NCBI RefSeq assembly: GCF_021653975.1
Contig: NZ_JAJKFK010000002.1
Location: forward strand, 248,001 to 312,000
Origin: Amycolatopsis sp. GM8
GTDB taxonomy: Bacteria > Actinomycetota > Actinomycetes > Mycobacteriales > Pseudonocardiaceae
Length of the DNA stretch: 64,000 nt
Direction of reading: 5' to 3'
The notes beneath the pieces are model-generated. The model did no database searches and was not told the origin of the DNA. It was given only the letters and a program-made list of their open reading frames with translations. The position numbers and the translations under genes are program-made. Positions 54,563-63,417 of the stretch are shown here, in pieces. How positions within the stretch are numbered: position 1 is the first letter of the stretch; each line of letters starts with the position of its first letter.

Positions 54563-54772
54563 ATGACCGCGACCGTAAGTGGGCGGCTGCTCACTCCCGG
54601 CGAAGTCGCCGCGTTGTTCCGGGTCGACCCCAAGACCGTGACGCGCTGGGCGACGGCGGGCCGGATCGGCTCGATCCGCACCCCCGGTGGTCACCGGCGG
54701 TTCCGGGAGTCCGAGGTCAACGAGTTGCTCGCCGAGCTCACCACGGACGCCAGCGAGCCCACTCGCGGCTGA
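54563..54772 (+). CDS. bldC: BldC-family MerR-like DNA-binding protein
   Basis: The 69-residue protein is a single MerR-like winged-helix domain: LLTPGEVAALFRVDPKTVTRW, then GGHRRFRESEVNELL. Both blocks match BldC of Streptomyces, which binds direct repeats as head-to-tail oligomers and delays sporulation. ATG 54563 has AAGGAGG seven nt upstream. It is divergent from the Lrp/AsnC gene with a 157-bp spacer. No effector domain, as expected. Confidence 0.9.
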   Translation: MTATVSGRLLTPGEVAALFRVDPKTVTRWATAGRIGSIRTPGGHRRFRESEVNELLAELTTDASEPTRG

Positions 54773-54903
54773 TCCCAGCCAGACCCGCGGCCCGGCGGAA
54801 AGTACCGCCGGAAGCCGCGGGCCAACGGTATGGGCAGCCGGATCGCCCCCGAAGGGACTACCCTCGTTCCGGTACGCACCACGGGTTCCGGAAGGGAGCG
54901 AGC

Positions 54904-55080
54904 ATGATCTACCTGCTCGCAGTGATCGGGGCACTCACGATCGCCGTCCTGTTGTGGCGGGCGTTCGGTCCCGAGCGGGTCGGCGTGTCCGCCCGGCAGA
55001 CACCGGTCGCGCCGGACGACGACCCCGACTTCCTGCGCAAGCTCGGCGAGCAGCAGCGCCGCACGGACGACGAGAACTAG
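54904..55080 (+). CDS. small single-pass membrane protein, unknown
   Basis: The 58-residue protein starts at ATG 54904 behind GGAAGGGAG. It has one hydrophobic helix (MIYLLAVIGALTIAVLLWRAF) and a polar tail ending in DPDFLRKLGEQQRRTDDEN. I recognise no family name, but its start context and composition argue for a real gene. It is convergent with the MinD-like gene, 7 bp between stops. Confidence 0.65.
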   Translation: MIYLLAVIGALTIAVLLWRAFGPERVGVSARQTPVAPDDDPDFLRKLGEQQRRTDDEN

Positions 55081-55087
55081 ACGAGCA

Positions 55088-56170
55088 CTAGACGCCCTTC
55101 AGCGGAAACGCGTCGGCCATCGCGGCGGCGAGTTCCAGCAGCGCCAGCCGGGTCCCCGGCTGCAGGCGGTCGAGTTCGATCTCGGCGCCTTCCTCCAGAT
55201 GCGGATCGAACGGGATCTGGCACACCGCGCGCGCACGGGCACTGAAATGCGCGGCCAGCTTGTCCAGGTCGACCGAACCCGCCTTCGGACGCACCGAGTT
55301 GATCGCCACGATCGAGCGTTTGACCAGGTCACCGTAGCCGTGCGCCTCGAGCCAGTCGATCGTCGCCGAGGCGCTCGTGGCCCCGTCCACGGAACCCGAG
55401 GACACCACGACGAGCGCGTCGGCCGAATCCAGGACACCCTTCATCGCCGAGTGCATCAGGCCGGTGCCGCAGTCGGTGAGCACGATGTTGTAGTAGTGCT
55501 CCAGCAGGCTCACCGCGCGCAGGTAGTCCGTCTCCGAGAACGCCTCCGAAACGGCCGGATCCTGTTCGCTGGCAAGGATTTCCAGCCGTGACGCACCCTG
55601 CGACGTGTAGGCCCGCACGTCGCTGTAGCGGGTGATCTTGTCGGCGTCCCGCAGCAGGTGCCGGACGGTCGCGGTGGTCTCGATCGGGATCTTCTGCGAC
55701 AGCGTGCCGCGGTCCGGGTTCGCGTCCACCGCGATCACCCTGTCCCCGCGCAGCGACGCGAACGTCGACCCCAGGGTGGTGGTGATAGTGGTCTTGCCCA
55801 CACCGCCCTTGAGGCTCATCATCGCGATCTTGAAGCAGCCCCGCAGCGGCTGGTTCACCCGCGCGACCAGTTCGCGCTGCCGCCGCTCCGCGGGGCTCTC
55901 CCCCGGGTTGATCAGCTTGCCGGTGCCCACGAAAACGGCCTTGCGCCAGCCCGATCTCGGCGTCCGCTTCGGCGGCCGCACGACCGGCGCGCCCGGCATC
56001 TCCGGCCGCGGCCGGGACGGCTGTGGCAGCGGGGGGTAGTTCGACTGTGGTGGCTGCAGCGGCGGCAGGTTCGGGTCGTAACCCTGGGGGGCAGCCTGCC
56101 ACTGTGGTGGCTGCCCAGGGTGTGACGTGGAGTCGGTGCGCTCCTCGGAGAACTCGCGAGGATCCGTCAT
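55088..56170 (-). CDS. MinD/ParA-like ATPase with Pro-rich N-terminus
   Basis: The 360-residue protein starts at ATG 56170, sharing one nt with the ccsB stop. About 75 Pro/Gln/Arg-rich residues, likely disordered, precede a SIMIBI ATPase: SLKGGVGKTTITTTLG (residues 119-134, deviant Walker A), VIAVDANPDRGTL (A'), VLTDCGTGLMHSAM (Walker B), and VVSSGSVDGATSASATIDWL. A similar protein (Rv0530) adjoins the ccs genes of M. tuberculosis. EspI-like ATPases have the same layout. Role unknown; the operon suggests a link to envelope or cytochrome assembly. Confidence 0.82.
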   Translation of the reverse strand: MTDPREFSEERTDSTSHPGQPPQWQAAPQGYDPNLPPLQPPQSNYPPLPQPSRPRPEMPGAPVVRPPKRTPRSGWRKAVFVGTGKLINPGESPAERRQRELVARVNQPLRGCFKIAMMSLKGGVGKTTITTTLGSTFASLRGDRVIAVDANPDRGTLSQKIPIETTATVRHLLRDADKITRYSDVRAYTSQGASRLEILASEQDPAVSEAFSETDYLRAVSLLEHYYNIVLTDCGTGLMHSAMKGVLDSADALVVVSSGSVDGATSASATIDWLEAHGYGDLVKRSIVAINSVRPKAGSVDLDKLAAHFSARARAVCQIPFDPHLEEGAEIELDRLQPGTRLALLELAAAMADAFPLKGV

Positions 56171-57144
56171 CAGCCGACCCCGGCGTAGGAATGCAAGCCC
56201 GTCGTGACCAGGTTGACGAAGAACAGGTTGAACACCGTGACCGCGAAGCCCAGCGTGTTGATCACCGCGGCGCGGCTGCCACGCCAGCCGGCCGTCGCCC
56301 GCGAGTGCAGGTACGCGGCGTAGACCACCCAGGCGACGAACGCAGTGGTCTCCTTCGGGTCCCAGCCCCAGAACCGGCCCCAGGCCGACTCCGCCCAGAT
56401 CGCGCCGCACAGCACGCCGAAGGTGAACAGCGGGAACGCGAGCACCGTGGTGCGGTAGGCGACGCGGTCGAGCACGTCCGCAGCGGGCAGCTTGGTGGCG
56501 AACCGGGCGAATTTGCCGTTGCGTTCGTACGCCGAGCGGAACAGGTAGAAGATGCTCGCCACGCCCGGCACCAGGAAGATGCCCGAGGACGTCGCGGCCG
56601 CGGACACGTGGATCACGAGCCAGTACGACTGCAGCGCGGGCACCACCGGGGCCGCGACGGTGTACAGCAGCGTGCCGCCGATGAACATCAGGATCACGAC
56701 GGGCAGCAGCATGAACCCGGACAGGTGGCGCACCGGGAACTTGCGGATCACGTACAGCCAGGTCACCACGGCGATGAACGTCACCGCCATGATGTATTCG
56801 TACATGTTGCCCCACGGCACGCGATGTGTCGCGAGCCCTCGCAGCACCAGCGCGGTCAGGTGCAGCAGCGCACCGAGCACCAGCAGCGACGCGCCCATCC
56901 GGCCGATCCGCTCGACGCGGCCACGCGGCGCGGCGGGCGCCGGCGTGTCGGTCGTGGTTTCGGTGGCCGAGGTCGGGGCGCCGGCGCCGACCAGCTGGCG
57001 CTCCCGGGACCGCTCGGCGGCGAGGCGGCCCTTGGCGCCGAACGACTGCTCGATGAGGAAGAAGACCAGTGCCAGGACGTAGATCGCCGTCGCGGTGGTG
57101 TACGACCAGTCGCTGTACTGGGACAACGTCTCGTTGACAGGCAC
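56170..57144 (-). CDS. ccsB: cytochrome c biogenesis protein CcsB (system II heme handling)
   Basis: The 324-residue protein is the CcsA/ResC-type heme-handling membrane protein (called CcsB in actinobacteria). WGNMYEYIMAVTFIAVV is an early conserved segment, the Trp-rich WGRFWGWDPKETTAFVAWVVY is the heme-presenting motif, and HVSAAATSSG includes a heme-ligand His candidate. About eight helices. A charged Ala/Thr/Pro loop follows helix 1. It starts 2 nt after resB and works with ResB to attach heme to apocytochromes. Confidence 0.92.
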   Translation of the reverse strand: MPVNETLSQYSDWSYTTATAIYVLALVFFLIEQSFGAKGRLAAERSRERQLVGAGAPTSATETTTDTPAPAAPRGRVERIGRMGASLLVLGALLHLTALVLRGLATHRVPWGNMYEYIMAVTFIAVVTWLYVIRKFPVRHLSGFMLLPVVILMFIGGTLLYTVAAPVVPALQSYWLVIHVSAAATSSGIFLVPGVASIFYLFRSAYERNGKFARFATKLPAADVLDRVAYRTTVLAFPLFTFGVLCGAIWAESAWGRFWGWDPKETTAFVAWVVYAAYLHSRATAGWRGSRAAVINTLGFAVTVFNLFFVNLVTTGLHSYAGVG

Positions 57145-57146
57145 TT

Positions 57147-58757
57147 CTACTTCCTCTTTCCACCCGTGAGCAGCTCATCCGCGATCCGGGTGAACTCCTC
57201 GCCATAGCCCGCCTGATCAGTACGGGCCAGTCCGCCCACCTGCACCACGGTACCGTTTCCGGCCCCGTCCGCAGGCCGTACCCGCAGCCACACCCGCCGC
57301 CGCTTGACCAGCAGCGACGCACCCAGCCCGAGCAGCATCGCGACCGCGAAGACCAGCACGTAGTCCTGCGTCGGGTCGTGCGAGACCTGCAGCGAAACCC
57401 ACTGCTGGACCCCGTCGAAGCTGACCTTCGTGCCGTCGTCGAGGGTCAGCGACTGGCCCACGGCGAGGTTCTGCCGGGCGACCTGCTTCAGCCGCCCGTC
57501 GTCCACCATGGACTGATCGATCTCGAAGATCGACTGCCCCTGGCCGGAGTCGAGGCCGAGATCGCCGCGCATCACGTCGATCGCCACCATCGGGTTGTTC
57601 AGGCCGGGCGCGCTCGAGGTCAGCACGCCGGCGTGCACGAACGACGTGGGCGCGAACAGGCCGGTGATCGCCAGCTGCTTGGTGCGCCGCTCGGCCGCGT
57701 CGGTGATGCCCGGCGGGTCGAACTTCGTCGCGCCGTCGGACAGGTACGTCACCTGGTTCTCGGGCCGCCACTGGGTGGCCTGCGTGCGCTTGTCGCCGTT
57801 CGGGTAGGTGACGGTGAAGATCGGCGTGTAACCGTGGCCGAGCAGGTAGACGCGGTCGCCCGCGGTCCGCAGCGGTGAGTTGACTTCGAGCAGGTACGGC
57901 TTCCAGGTGCCGGTCTGCAGGTCCGCGCCGGACTGGTAGTCGATGTTCGACGAGTAGTGCGTCGGCTCGCCGGATTCCGTGTACTGGGCGGCGAAGTCGT
58001 TGATCTTCACGCAGAACGGCTCGAGATCCGTGCCGTCGACGCGCAGGCCCGGGTTGAACGAGTCGTAGGCGTAGATGCCGGAGTTGCAGAACACCGAGTC
58101 CGGGCCGCCGGTGGCCTGGACGATCACCTGGCCGTCGTAGGTGAACAGCTTGCCCAGCGCGAAGAAGACGATCAGCCCGAGCATCCCGAAGTGGAACACC
58201 AGGTTGCCGGTCTCGCGCAGGTAGCCGCGCTCGGCGCTGATGCTGCGCGCGCCGTCCTCCTCGTCGCGCTCCACGGTCCGCCAGCCCTTGAACCGGGCCC
58301 GCGCGGCGGCGAGGACGTCGGCGGCATCGCGCTCGACGGTCGCCTCGCGGAAATGCGGCATCCGCGACAGGTTCCGCGGGGTCAGCACCGGCTTGGCGCG
58401 CATCGACCGGACGTAGTCGAAGCTGCGCGGCAGCAGGCAGCCGACCAGCGAAACCAGCAGCAGCAGGTAGATCGCCGAGAACCAGACGCTCGAGTAGACG
58501 CTGAAGAACTGCAGCCGGTCGAGCAGCGTGCCCCACCAGCCGTGGTCGGTGATGTACTGGTCGGTCTTCGGCGGGTTCAGCGCGCGCTGCGGCAGCAACG
58601 CGCCGGGCAGCGCGGCGAGCGCGAGCAGGAACAGCAGGATCAGCGCGGTGCGCATCGCGGTCAGCCCGCGCCAGGTGTTGCGGAGGAACCCGAGCACGCG
58701 CTTCGCCACGGTCGGCCGGTATTGCGGCGGCTTCGGCGGGATCTCGGTGGTGGTCAC
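57147..58757 (-). CDS. resB: cytochrome c biogenesis protein ResB
   Basis: The 536-residue protein starts at GTG 58757 (MTTTEIPPKPPQYRPTVAKR). Three N-terminal helices (ALILLFLLALAALPGALLPQ; SAIYLLLLVSLVGCLLPR; LVFHFGMLGLIVFFALGKLF), a large extracytoplasmic domain of some 320 residues, and a last helix (YVLVFAVAMLLGLGASLLV) are typical of ResB. The LPQRALNPPKT and GYLRETGNLVFH stretches are conserved. It overlaps the ccdA stop by 4 nt. Confidence 0.92.
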   Translation of the reverse strand: MTTTEIPPKPPQYRPTVAKRVLGFLRNTWRGLTAMRTALILLFLLALAALPGALLPQRALNPPKTDQYITDHGWWGTLLDRLQFFSVYSSVWFSAIYLLLLVSLVGCLLPRSFDYVRSMRAKPVLTPRNLSRMPHFREATVERDAADVLAAARARFKGWRTVERDEEDGARSISAERGYLRETGNLVFHFGMLGLIVFFALGKLFTYDGQVIVQATGGPDSVFCNSGIYAYDSFNPGLRVDGTDLEPFCVKINDFAAQYTESGEPTHYSSNIDYQSGADLQTGTWKPYLLEVNSPLRTAGDRVYLLGHGYTPIFTVTYPNGDKRTQATQWRPENQVTYLSDGATKFDPPGITDAAERRTKQLAITGLFAPTSFVHAGVLTSSAPGLNNPMVAIDVMRGDLGLDSGQGQSIFEIDQSMVDDGRLKQVARQNLAVGQSLTLDDGTKVSFDGVQQWVSLQVSHDPTQDYVLVFAVAMLLGLGASLLVKRRRVWLRVRPADGAGNGTVVQVGGLARTDQAGYGEEFTRIADELLTGGKRK

Positions 58758-59527
58758 AGCGGTAACACCGTGTCCGTGACGAACGCGTCGCGCAGCCAGC
58801 TCACCAGGTCGCCCCACAGTCCGGTGACCAGCAGGACACCGACCGCGATCAGCAGCGCGCCGCCGAAGATCTGCACGCGGCGGCCGTTGCGGCGCAACCA
58901 GTCCGTCGCGCGGACCGCCCACCGGGCGCCGAGCGCGATCAGCAGGAACGGCAGCCCGAGGCCGAGGCAGTAGATCAGCACCAGCAGGAACCCGCGGGCA
59001 CCCTGGCTGCCGGTCGCGGTGGCGATCGCGAGCACGCCGGACAGCGTCGGGCCGATACACGGCGTCCAGCCGAGGCCGAACACCGCGCCCAGCAGCGGCG
59101 CGCCGAGCAGCCCGCCGCGGGGCACCCGATGCGAGCGGATGTCCTTCTGCAGAGCCGGAATCAGGCCGAGGAAGACGAGCCCCATCGCGATCGTGACGAC
59201 GCCGCCGATGCGTTGCAGGAGGTCCTGGTTGCCGAGCACGGCGTCGGCGAGCCACACGAGCGTGCCGAGTCCGGCGACGAAGACGACGGTGAACCCGAGG
59301 ACGAACAGTGCCGCCGCGCCGACGACCGCGTAGCGGCCCTTCTTGCGCTCCTCGTCCGCGCTGACCGCGGGCGCGTCGGCGCCGACGAGGGCCGCGAGGT
59401 ACGCCAGATACCCCGGCACCAGCGGCACGACGCACGGCGACGCGAAGGAAAGCGCGCCGGCGACGAGGGCGACTCCGGCGGCGAGGAGCAGCGGCCCGGA
59501 GGTCGCCAGCTCAGTCACGGAGTTCAC
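58754..59527 (-). CDS. ccdA: cytochrome c biogenesis protein CcdA (thiol-disulfide electron carrier)
   Basis: CcdA passes electrons from cytosolic thioredoxin to periplasmic-side thioredoxin-like proteins. The 257-residue protein has six helices with the two redox Cys: SFASPCVVPLVPGYLAYLA (Cys 32) and GLGWTPCIGPTLSGVLA (Cys 157). The GTG start at 59527 is 47 nt after resA. Its electron acceptor is probably the ResA-like lipoprotein encoded next to it. Confidence 0.94.
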   Translation of the reverse strand: MNSVTELATSGPLLLAAGVALVAGALSFASPCVVPLVPGYLAYLAALVGADAPAVSADEERKKGRYAVVGAAALFVLGFTVVFVAGLGTLVWLADAVLGNQDLLQRIGGVVTIAMGLVFLGLIPALQKDIRSHRVPRGGLLGAPLLGAVFGLGWTPCIGPTLSGVLAIATATGSQGARGFLLVLIYCLGLGLPFLLIALGARWAVRATDWLRRNGRRVQIFGGALLIAVGVLLVTGLWGDLVSWLRDAFVTDTVLPL

Positions 59528-59574
59528 CCTGCTGAGGGTAAGCAGTGTGTTCGGTGTGAGTTCCGCGGGCCCCG

Positions 59575-60168
59575 CTACTCGCCCGGGGCGCCGAGTTGCT
59601 CGGCGGCGAGCTTCTGCACCAGCGGCTGGATGTCGGTCGCCAACAAACTCCGCAGGTAGACGGCCGCGACCCGCTGCTGCTTGTCGATGACGATCGTCGA
59701 CGGGACGACGTTCACCGGGTACCCGGACAGCTTCAGCAGCCCCCGCCCCGGCGGGTCGTAGATCGACGGGTACGTCAGGCCGCGGTCACGCACGAAGTCC
59801 TGCGGGGCCGACCGGTCGTAGTCACGCACGTCGAAGCCCACCACCTGCACGCCCTTGGCCTGCTCGGCCTGGTACAGCTTCTCCATCTCGGGCGATTCGG
59901 TGCGGCACGGCGCGCACCACTGGCCCCAGATGTTCAGCACGACGACCTTGCCCGCGAACTCGGCGAGCGAGAGCTGCTTGCCCTCGTTCATCAGATCGTC
60001 GCCGGACAGGTTCGGGATCGGCTTGCGGTCCGCGGTGTCGTACGTGATGTCCGTCTGGCCGCCGGGCGCGACGAACTGGAAACTGCTGCCCTGCGAAACC
60101 GCGTCCTTGCCGGTCGAACAGCCAGCCGCGAGGACGAGTGTCAGCAGGACGAGGACGATGCGTTTCAC
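59575..60168 (-). CDS. resA: thioredoxin-like lipoprotein (ResA/TlpA type)
   Basis: The 197-residue protein has a lipoprotein signal, [18 protein letters not shown], with lipobox Cys 17, and a thioredoxin fold with WCAPC (Cys 85 and 88). VLNIWGQWCAPCRTESPEM and the cis-Pro region PVNVVPSTIVIDKQQRV are clear. It should keep apocytochrome c CXXCH thiols reduced, receiving electrons from CcdA. It overlaps the histidine phosphatase gene by 4 nt. Confidence 0.92.
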   Translation of the reverse strand: MKRIVLVLLTLVLAAGCSTGKDAVSQGSSFQFVAPGGQTDITYDTADRKPIPNLSGDDLMNEGKQLSLAEFAGKVVVLNIWGQWCAPCRTESPEMEKLYQAEQAKGVQVVGFDVRDYDRSAPQDFVRDRGLTYPSIYDPPGRGLLKLSGYPVNVVPSTIVIDKQQRVAAVYLRSLLATDIQPLVQKLAAEQLGAPGE

Positions 60169-60791
60169 GCTCCGGTCACCTTCGGATCAGTCGCTCCGGC
60201 CGGCTCGCTGTAGACGATGTCGACCAGTTCTTCGCCATTGAAGACCAGGCTGGTCAGCGACGCCAGCGAGCACTGCCGTTTGCGTGGGTCGTGCCACAGC
60301 GGCTTCGCCTCCAGGAACCGCCGCAGCGTCCAGACCGGCAACTGGTGCGAAACACACAGCGCCTCGTGGCCGTCGGCGGCCGCGCGCGCCCGGTACACCG
60401 CGCCGAGCATCCGGCGCGCGATGTCGAGGTACGGCTCGCCCCACGACGGACGGAACGGGTTGCTCAGCTGCGGCCAGTACTTCGGGTTGCGCAGCGCGCC
60501 GTCGCCGACGGCGACCCGCTTGCCCTCGAAGAAGTTGCCGGCCTCGATGAGCCGCTCGTCGGTGTGCACGTCGAGCCGGTGCGCCCCGGCGATCGGCGCG
60601 GCCGTCTCCTGCGCGCGCTGCAACGGCGACGCGACCACGTGCACGATGTCGTGCGCGGCAACGGCTTCCGCGACGGTGATCGCCTGGCGCTGGCCGCGTT
60701 CGGACAGCCCGAAGCCGGGGAGACGACCGTAAAGAATGTGGTCCGGGTTGTGCACTTCGCCATGCCGCAACAGATGCACGATCGTCGTCAC
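60165..60791 (-). CDS. histidine phosphatase family protein
   Basis: The 208-residue protein starts at GTG 60791 ([17 protein letters not shown]). LLRHGE holds the phospho-accepting His, [11 protein letters not shown] the Arg/active-site helix, [10 protein letters not shown] the catalytic Glu region, and CVSHQLPVW the second His. It is annotated in relatives as phosphoglycerate-mutase-like; a broad phosphatase is more likely than glycolytic mutase. It is coupled to hemL and resA by 4-nt overlaps. In M. tuberculosis the same gene (Rv0525) lies between hemL and the ccs genes. Confidence 0.88.
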   Translation of the reverse strand: MTTIVHLLRHGEVHNPDHILYGRLPGFGLSERGQRQAITVAEAVAAHDIVHVVASPLQRAQETAAPIAGAHRLDVHTDERLIEAGNFFEGKRVAVGDGALRNPKYWPQLSNPFRPSWGEPYLDIARRMLGAVYRARAAADGHEALCVSHQLPVWTLRRFLEAKPLWHDPRKRQCSLASLTSLVFNGEELVDIVYSEPAGATDPKVTGA

Positions 60792-62089
60792 TGGCGTGCC
60801 TCCGCCGCTGCCTCGGCCGCGGCGGGCAGCGCGGCTTCGATGATCTCGAACGCCGCGTCGTCCATCGCCGCGTTCACGAACCACGCCTCGTACGGGCTCG
60901 GTGGACCGTAGACGCCGCGGTCGAGCAGCGCGTGGAAGAACGCGGGGAAACGCCAGGTCTCGGCGCTACTCGCGGCGTCGTAGTTGTGTACGGGCTGCTC
61001 GGTGAAGAACACGCTGACCAGGTTGCCCGCGTACGCGATGTGATGCGGCACACCGGTTTTCGTGAGCGCCTCGGTGAACAGGCCGCCGAGGCGATGGGAG
61101 TTGGCGTCGAGCGCCCGGTACACGCCGGCGTCGGCCGCGCGCAGCGTCGCGAGCCCCGCGGCCACCGCGACCGGGTTCCCGGACAGCGTGCCGGCCTGGT
61201 AGACGGGACCGCCGGGGGCGAGCCTGGCCATCACGTCCGCGCGACCGCCGAACGCCGCCGCGGGCAGGCCGCCGGACATGACCTTGCCGAAGGTGTAGAG
61301 GTCGCCGGGCACCGCTTCGAGGCCGTACCAGCCGGCGCGCGAGACGCGGAAGCCGGTCATCACCTCGTCCATGATCAGCAGCGCGCCGTGCTCGTGGGCG
61401 ATTTCGAGCAGCCCCGCGTTGAAGCCGTCCACCGGGGCGACCGCGCCCATGTTGCCGGCGGCGGCCTCGGTGATGATCGCGGCGATCTCACCGCTGTTGT
61501 CCACAAAGGACTTTCGAACGGCCTCGATGTCGTTGTACGGCAGGACGATCGTGTCGGCGGCCTGCGCGCCGGTGACCCCGGGCGAGGTCGGCAGCCCGAG
61601 CGTGGCGACGCCGGAGCCCGCCTGCGCGAGCAGCGCGTCCACATGCCCGTGGTAGCAGCCGGCGAACTTGATGATCTTGCCGCGGCCGGTGAAACCGCGG
61701 GCGAGCCGGATCGCGCTCATCGTGGCCTCGGTGCCGGAGTTGACCAGCCGCACCTGCTGGACCGGGTCGACGCGGGCGATGATCTCCTCGGCCAGCTCGA
61801 CCTCACCGGTTGTCGGCGTGCCGAACGACAGGCCTGACGACGCGGCCGTCTGGGCGGCTTGCACCACCGCGGGATGCGCGTGCCCGAGGATCATGGGCCC
61901 CCACGAAGAAACCAGGTCGACGTAGCGGTTCCCGTCGACGTCCCACAGGTAGGGGCCCTCGCCGCGGGCCATGAACCGTGGGGTGCCGCCGACCGAGTTG
62001 AACGCGCGCACCGGCGAGTTCACACCGCCCGGTGTCGCGGCGGTTGCTCGTTCGAACCATGCCTTGGACTGATCGACTCCGTGAACCAC
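60788..62089 (-). CDS. hemL: glutamate-1-semialdehyde 2,1-aminomutase
   Basis: HemL makes 5-aminolevulinate, the first committed tetrapyrrole precursor, from glutamate-1-semialdehyde. The 433-residue class III PLP enzyme starts at GTG 62089 ([21 protein letters not shown]). [54 protein letters not shown] and [17 protein letters not shown] (PLP Lys) are all present. First gene of the heme/cytochrome c operon; HemB, encoded 1.3 kb away, uses its product. Confidence 0.95.
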   Translation of the reverse strand: MVHGVDQSKAWFERATAATPGGVNSPVRAFNSVGGTPRFMARGEGPYLWDVDGNRYVDLVSSWGPMILGHAHPAVVQAAQTAASSGLSFGTPTTGEVELAEEIIARVDPVQQVRLVNSGTEATMSAIRLARGFTGRGKIIKFAGCYHGHVDALLAQAGSGVATLGLPTSPGVTGAQAADTIVLPYNDIEAVRKSFVDNSGEIAAIITEAAAGNMGAVAPVDGFNAGLLEIAHEHGALLIMDEVMTGFRVSRAGWYGLEAVPGDLYTFGKVMSGGLPAAAFGGRADVMARLAPGGPVYQAGTLSGNPVAVAAGLATLRAADAGVYRALDANSHRLGGLFTEALTKTGVPHHIAYAGNLVSVFFTEQPVHNYDAASSAETWRFPAFFHALLDRGVYGPPSPYEAWFVNAAMDDAAFEIIEAALPAAAEAAAEARQ

Positions 62090-62113
62090 AAGGACAGTCT
62101 CGCAAAGGGCCTG

Positions 62114-62446
62114 TCAGGCCTGGTTCAGGTGGCCCTCGAAGAAGCCTTCGGGGTCCGCTTCGCGCTCTTTGCGGCGGTGCCTGGCGCGGATCGCGAGCAG
62201 CAGTTCGCGGACGGCGTCGGTGAGCAGCAGCGCCGCGACCAGGCCGAGCCCGATCGACGCGGCCATCCAGCTGCCGACGTTGCGGGTGGAGGTGAGCACG
62301 ACGCCGTCGCTGAGGTGCACGGTAAGCGTTTTCACGCCCAGGTCCCATACCGGGAAGGCGAGCCAGATGGCGACGGCCGCGAGGATCACCTCGGCGAGCG
62401 CGACCCAGGCGCGCCATGGCCGGTGCAGCTTCGGCTGAGTGTTCAC
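62114..62446 (-). CDS. small two-helix membrane protein, unknown
   Basis: The 110-residue protein starts at GTG 62446 (MNTQPKLHRPWRAWVALAE). Helices are VALAEVILAAVAIWLAFPVW and VGSWMAASIGLGLVAALLLTDAVREL, joined by a short polar loop (LTVHLSDGVVLTSTRN). The tail is basic then acidic (RARHRRKEREADPEGFFEG). Conserved beside hemB/hemL in related genomes as far as I recall; no function known. Ends 24 nt before hemL. Confidence 0.72.
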   Translation of the reverse strand: MNTQPKLHRPWRAWVALAEVILAAVAIWLAFPVWDLGVKTLTVHLSDGVVLTSTRNVGSWMAASIGLGLVAALLLTDAVRELLLAIRARHRRKEREADPEGFFEGHLNQA

Positions 62447-62459
62447 GGTGGCAAGGCTC

Positions 62460-62879
62460 TCATGTCCGGTCGAGGGCGGCACGCAGAGCTTGCACATCCT
62501 TCGCCCAGGCGAGGACCACCATGCCGTCGTTCAGGCGAATCGGCAGCTCTTCGTACTTACGCGGGGTGCTCCAGCCGCCACCCAGGACACGTGCCCCGGT
62601 CGGCGCGCCGACGTCCGTCGTCTCCGCGATTTCGCTCAGCGGCAAGGATTCGCGGCCTTCCCACAGCTCGGTGCCGGTCACCCGGACGGTGAGGAACCGG
62701 CGGCGTGCGTGGATCCACGGTGCGGTGATCGCCGCGAGCCCCAGCCCGACGAGCACCCAGGCGACGGTGTGCGGTGTGCCGGTGGCGAGCTCCACCAGGT
62801 AGCCGAGGAGGGCGAACAGCGGGCCGTAGAGCAGCGCCGCCCATTTCGCCCCGGGCTCGAGGTACCGCGTCTCACTCAC
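62460..62879 (-). CDS. membrane protein with C-terminal PH-like beta domain
   Basis: The 139-residue protein starts at GTG 62879 (MSETRYLEPGAKWAALLY). Two helices (AALLYGPLFALLGYLVELA and VAWVLVGLGLAAITAPWIH) precede a soluble part, RRFLTVRVTGTELWEGRESLPLSEIAE ... RVLGGGWSTPRKYEELPIRL, whose alternating strands and ending helix (AWAKDVQALRAALDRT) suggest a small PH-like fold. Family name not recognised with certainty. Overlaps the upstream membrane gene by 4 nt. Confidence 0.75.
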   Translation of the reverse strand: MSETRYLEPGAKWAALLYGPLFALLGYLVELATGTPHTVAWVLVGLGLAAITAPWIHARRRFLTVRVTGTELWEGRESLPLSEIAETTDVGAPTGARVLGGGWSTPRKYEELPIRLNDGMVVLAWAKDVQALRAALDRT

Positions 62880-63394
62880 GCCCGGCGGGACACCTTCGGG
62901 AAGTACGGCGCGACGTTCGGCAGGTACATCAGGACCAGTGCGATCAGGCCGACCAGCGTCGCGGCGAGCGTGACGACACTCGCGAACTGCAGGACCAGCT
63001 GGAACACCACGGTGATCGCCATCAGGACGGTCAGCACGGTGCGAGCCGAGCGAGTGCCCTGGCGGGCCTTGTACGCGAAGAGGACGTACAGGGCCGCGAA
63101 GGAGACCGCACCGACGAGGAGAACCGCGAGCAGCACGGTGGTGCCGGACCGGATCTGGTCGGGGTGCACCGCTGTGTTGGTGTTCGCCTTGATCAGCTGG
63201 TCGACGATCCGGCCGCGGGCGAAGAAGATGATCGCGTAACCGACGATGAACACGACCCCGGACACGGCCCACAGCCAGAACGACGCCTGGACCGGTTTGG
63301 GCGGGTCCACACGCTCGGGCGCGTCACCAGGCTGCTGAGGCTCGGGCGGCAGGCCCTTGGCGCGGCGCTCGTCATCCGATTCGGGTGCGGTCAC
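62876..63394 (-). CDS. four-helix membrane protein next to hemB
   Basis: The 172-residue protein starts at GTG 63394 (MTAPESDDERRAKGLPPEP). A 35-residue polar, Pro-rich leader is followed by four helices (WLWAVSGVVFIVGYAIIFF; TVLLAVLLVGAVSFAALYVL; VLTVLMAITVVFQLVLQF; TLAATLVGLIALVLMYLP). M. tuberculosis has a comparable protein (Rv0513) directly after hemB. Function unknown. It lies 21 nt after hemB and is coupled to the next gene. Confidence 0.75.
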   Translation of the reverse strand: MTAPESDDERRAKGLPPEPQQPGDAPERVDPPKPVQASFWLWAVSGVVFIVGYAIIFFARGRIVDQLIKANTNTAVHPDQIRSGTTVLLAVLLVGAVSFAALYVLFAYKARQGTRSARTVLTVLMAITVVFQLVLQFASVVTLAATLVGLIALVLMYLPNVAPYFPKVSRRA

Positions 63395-63401
63395 CCGACT
63401 A

Positions 63402-63417
63402 GAGTACTTCGGTACTC
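63402..63417. other. short perfect hairpin at the hemB stop codon
   Basis: GAGTAC and GTACTC flank TTCG on the plus strand, a perfect 6-bp stem that includes the hemB stop region. On the hemB mRNA the loop reads CGAA. It lies 7 nt before the next start and could slow or separate translation of the two genes. Too short to be a terminator. Confidence 0.35.
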
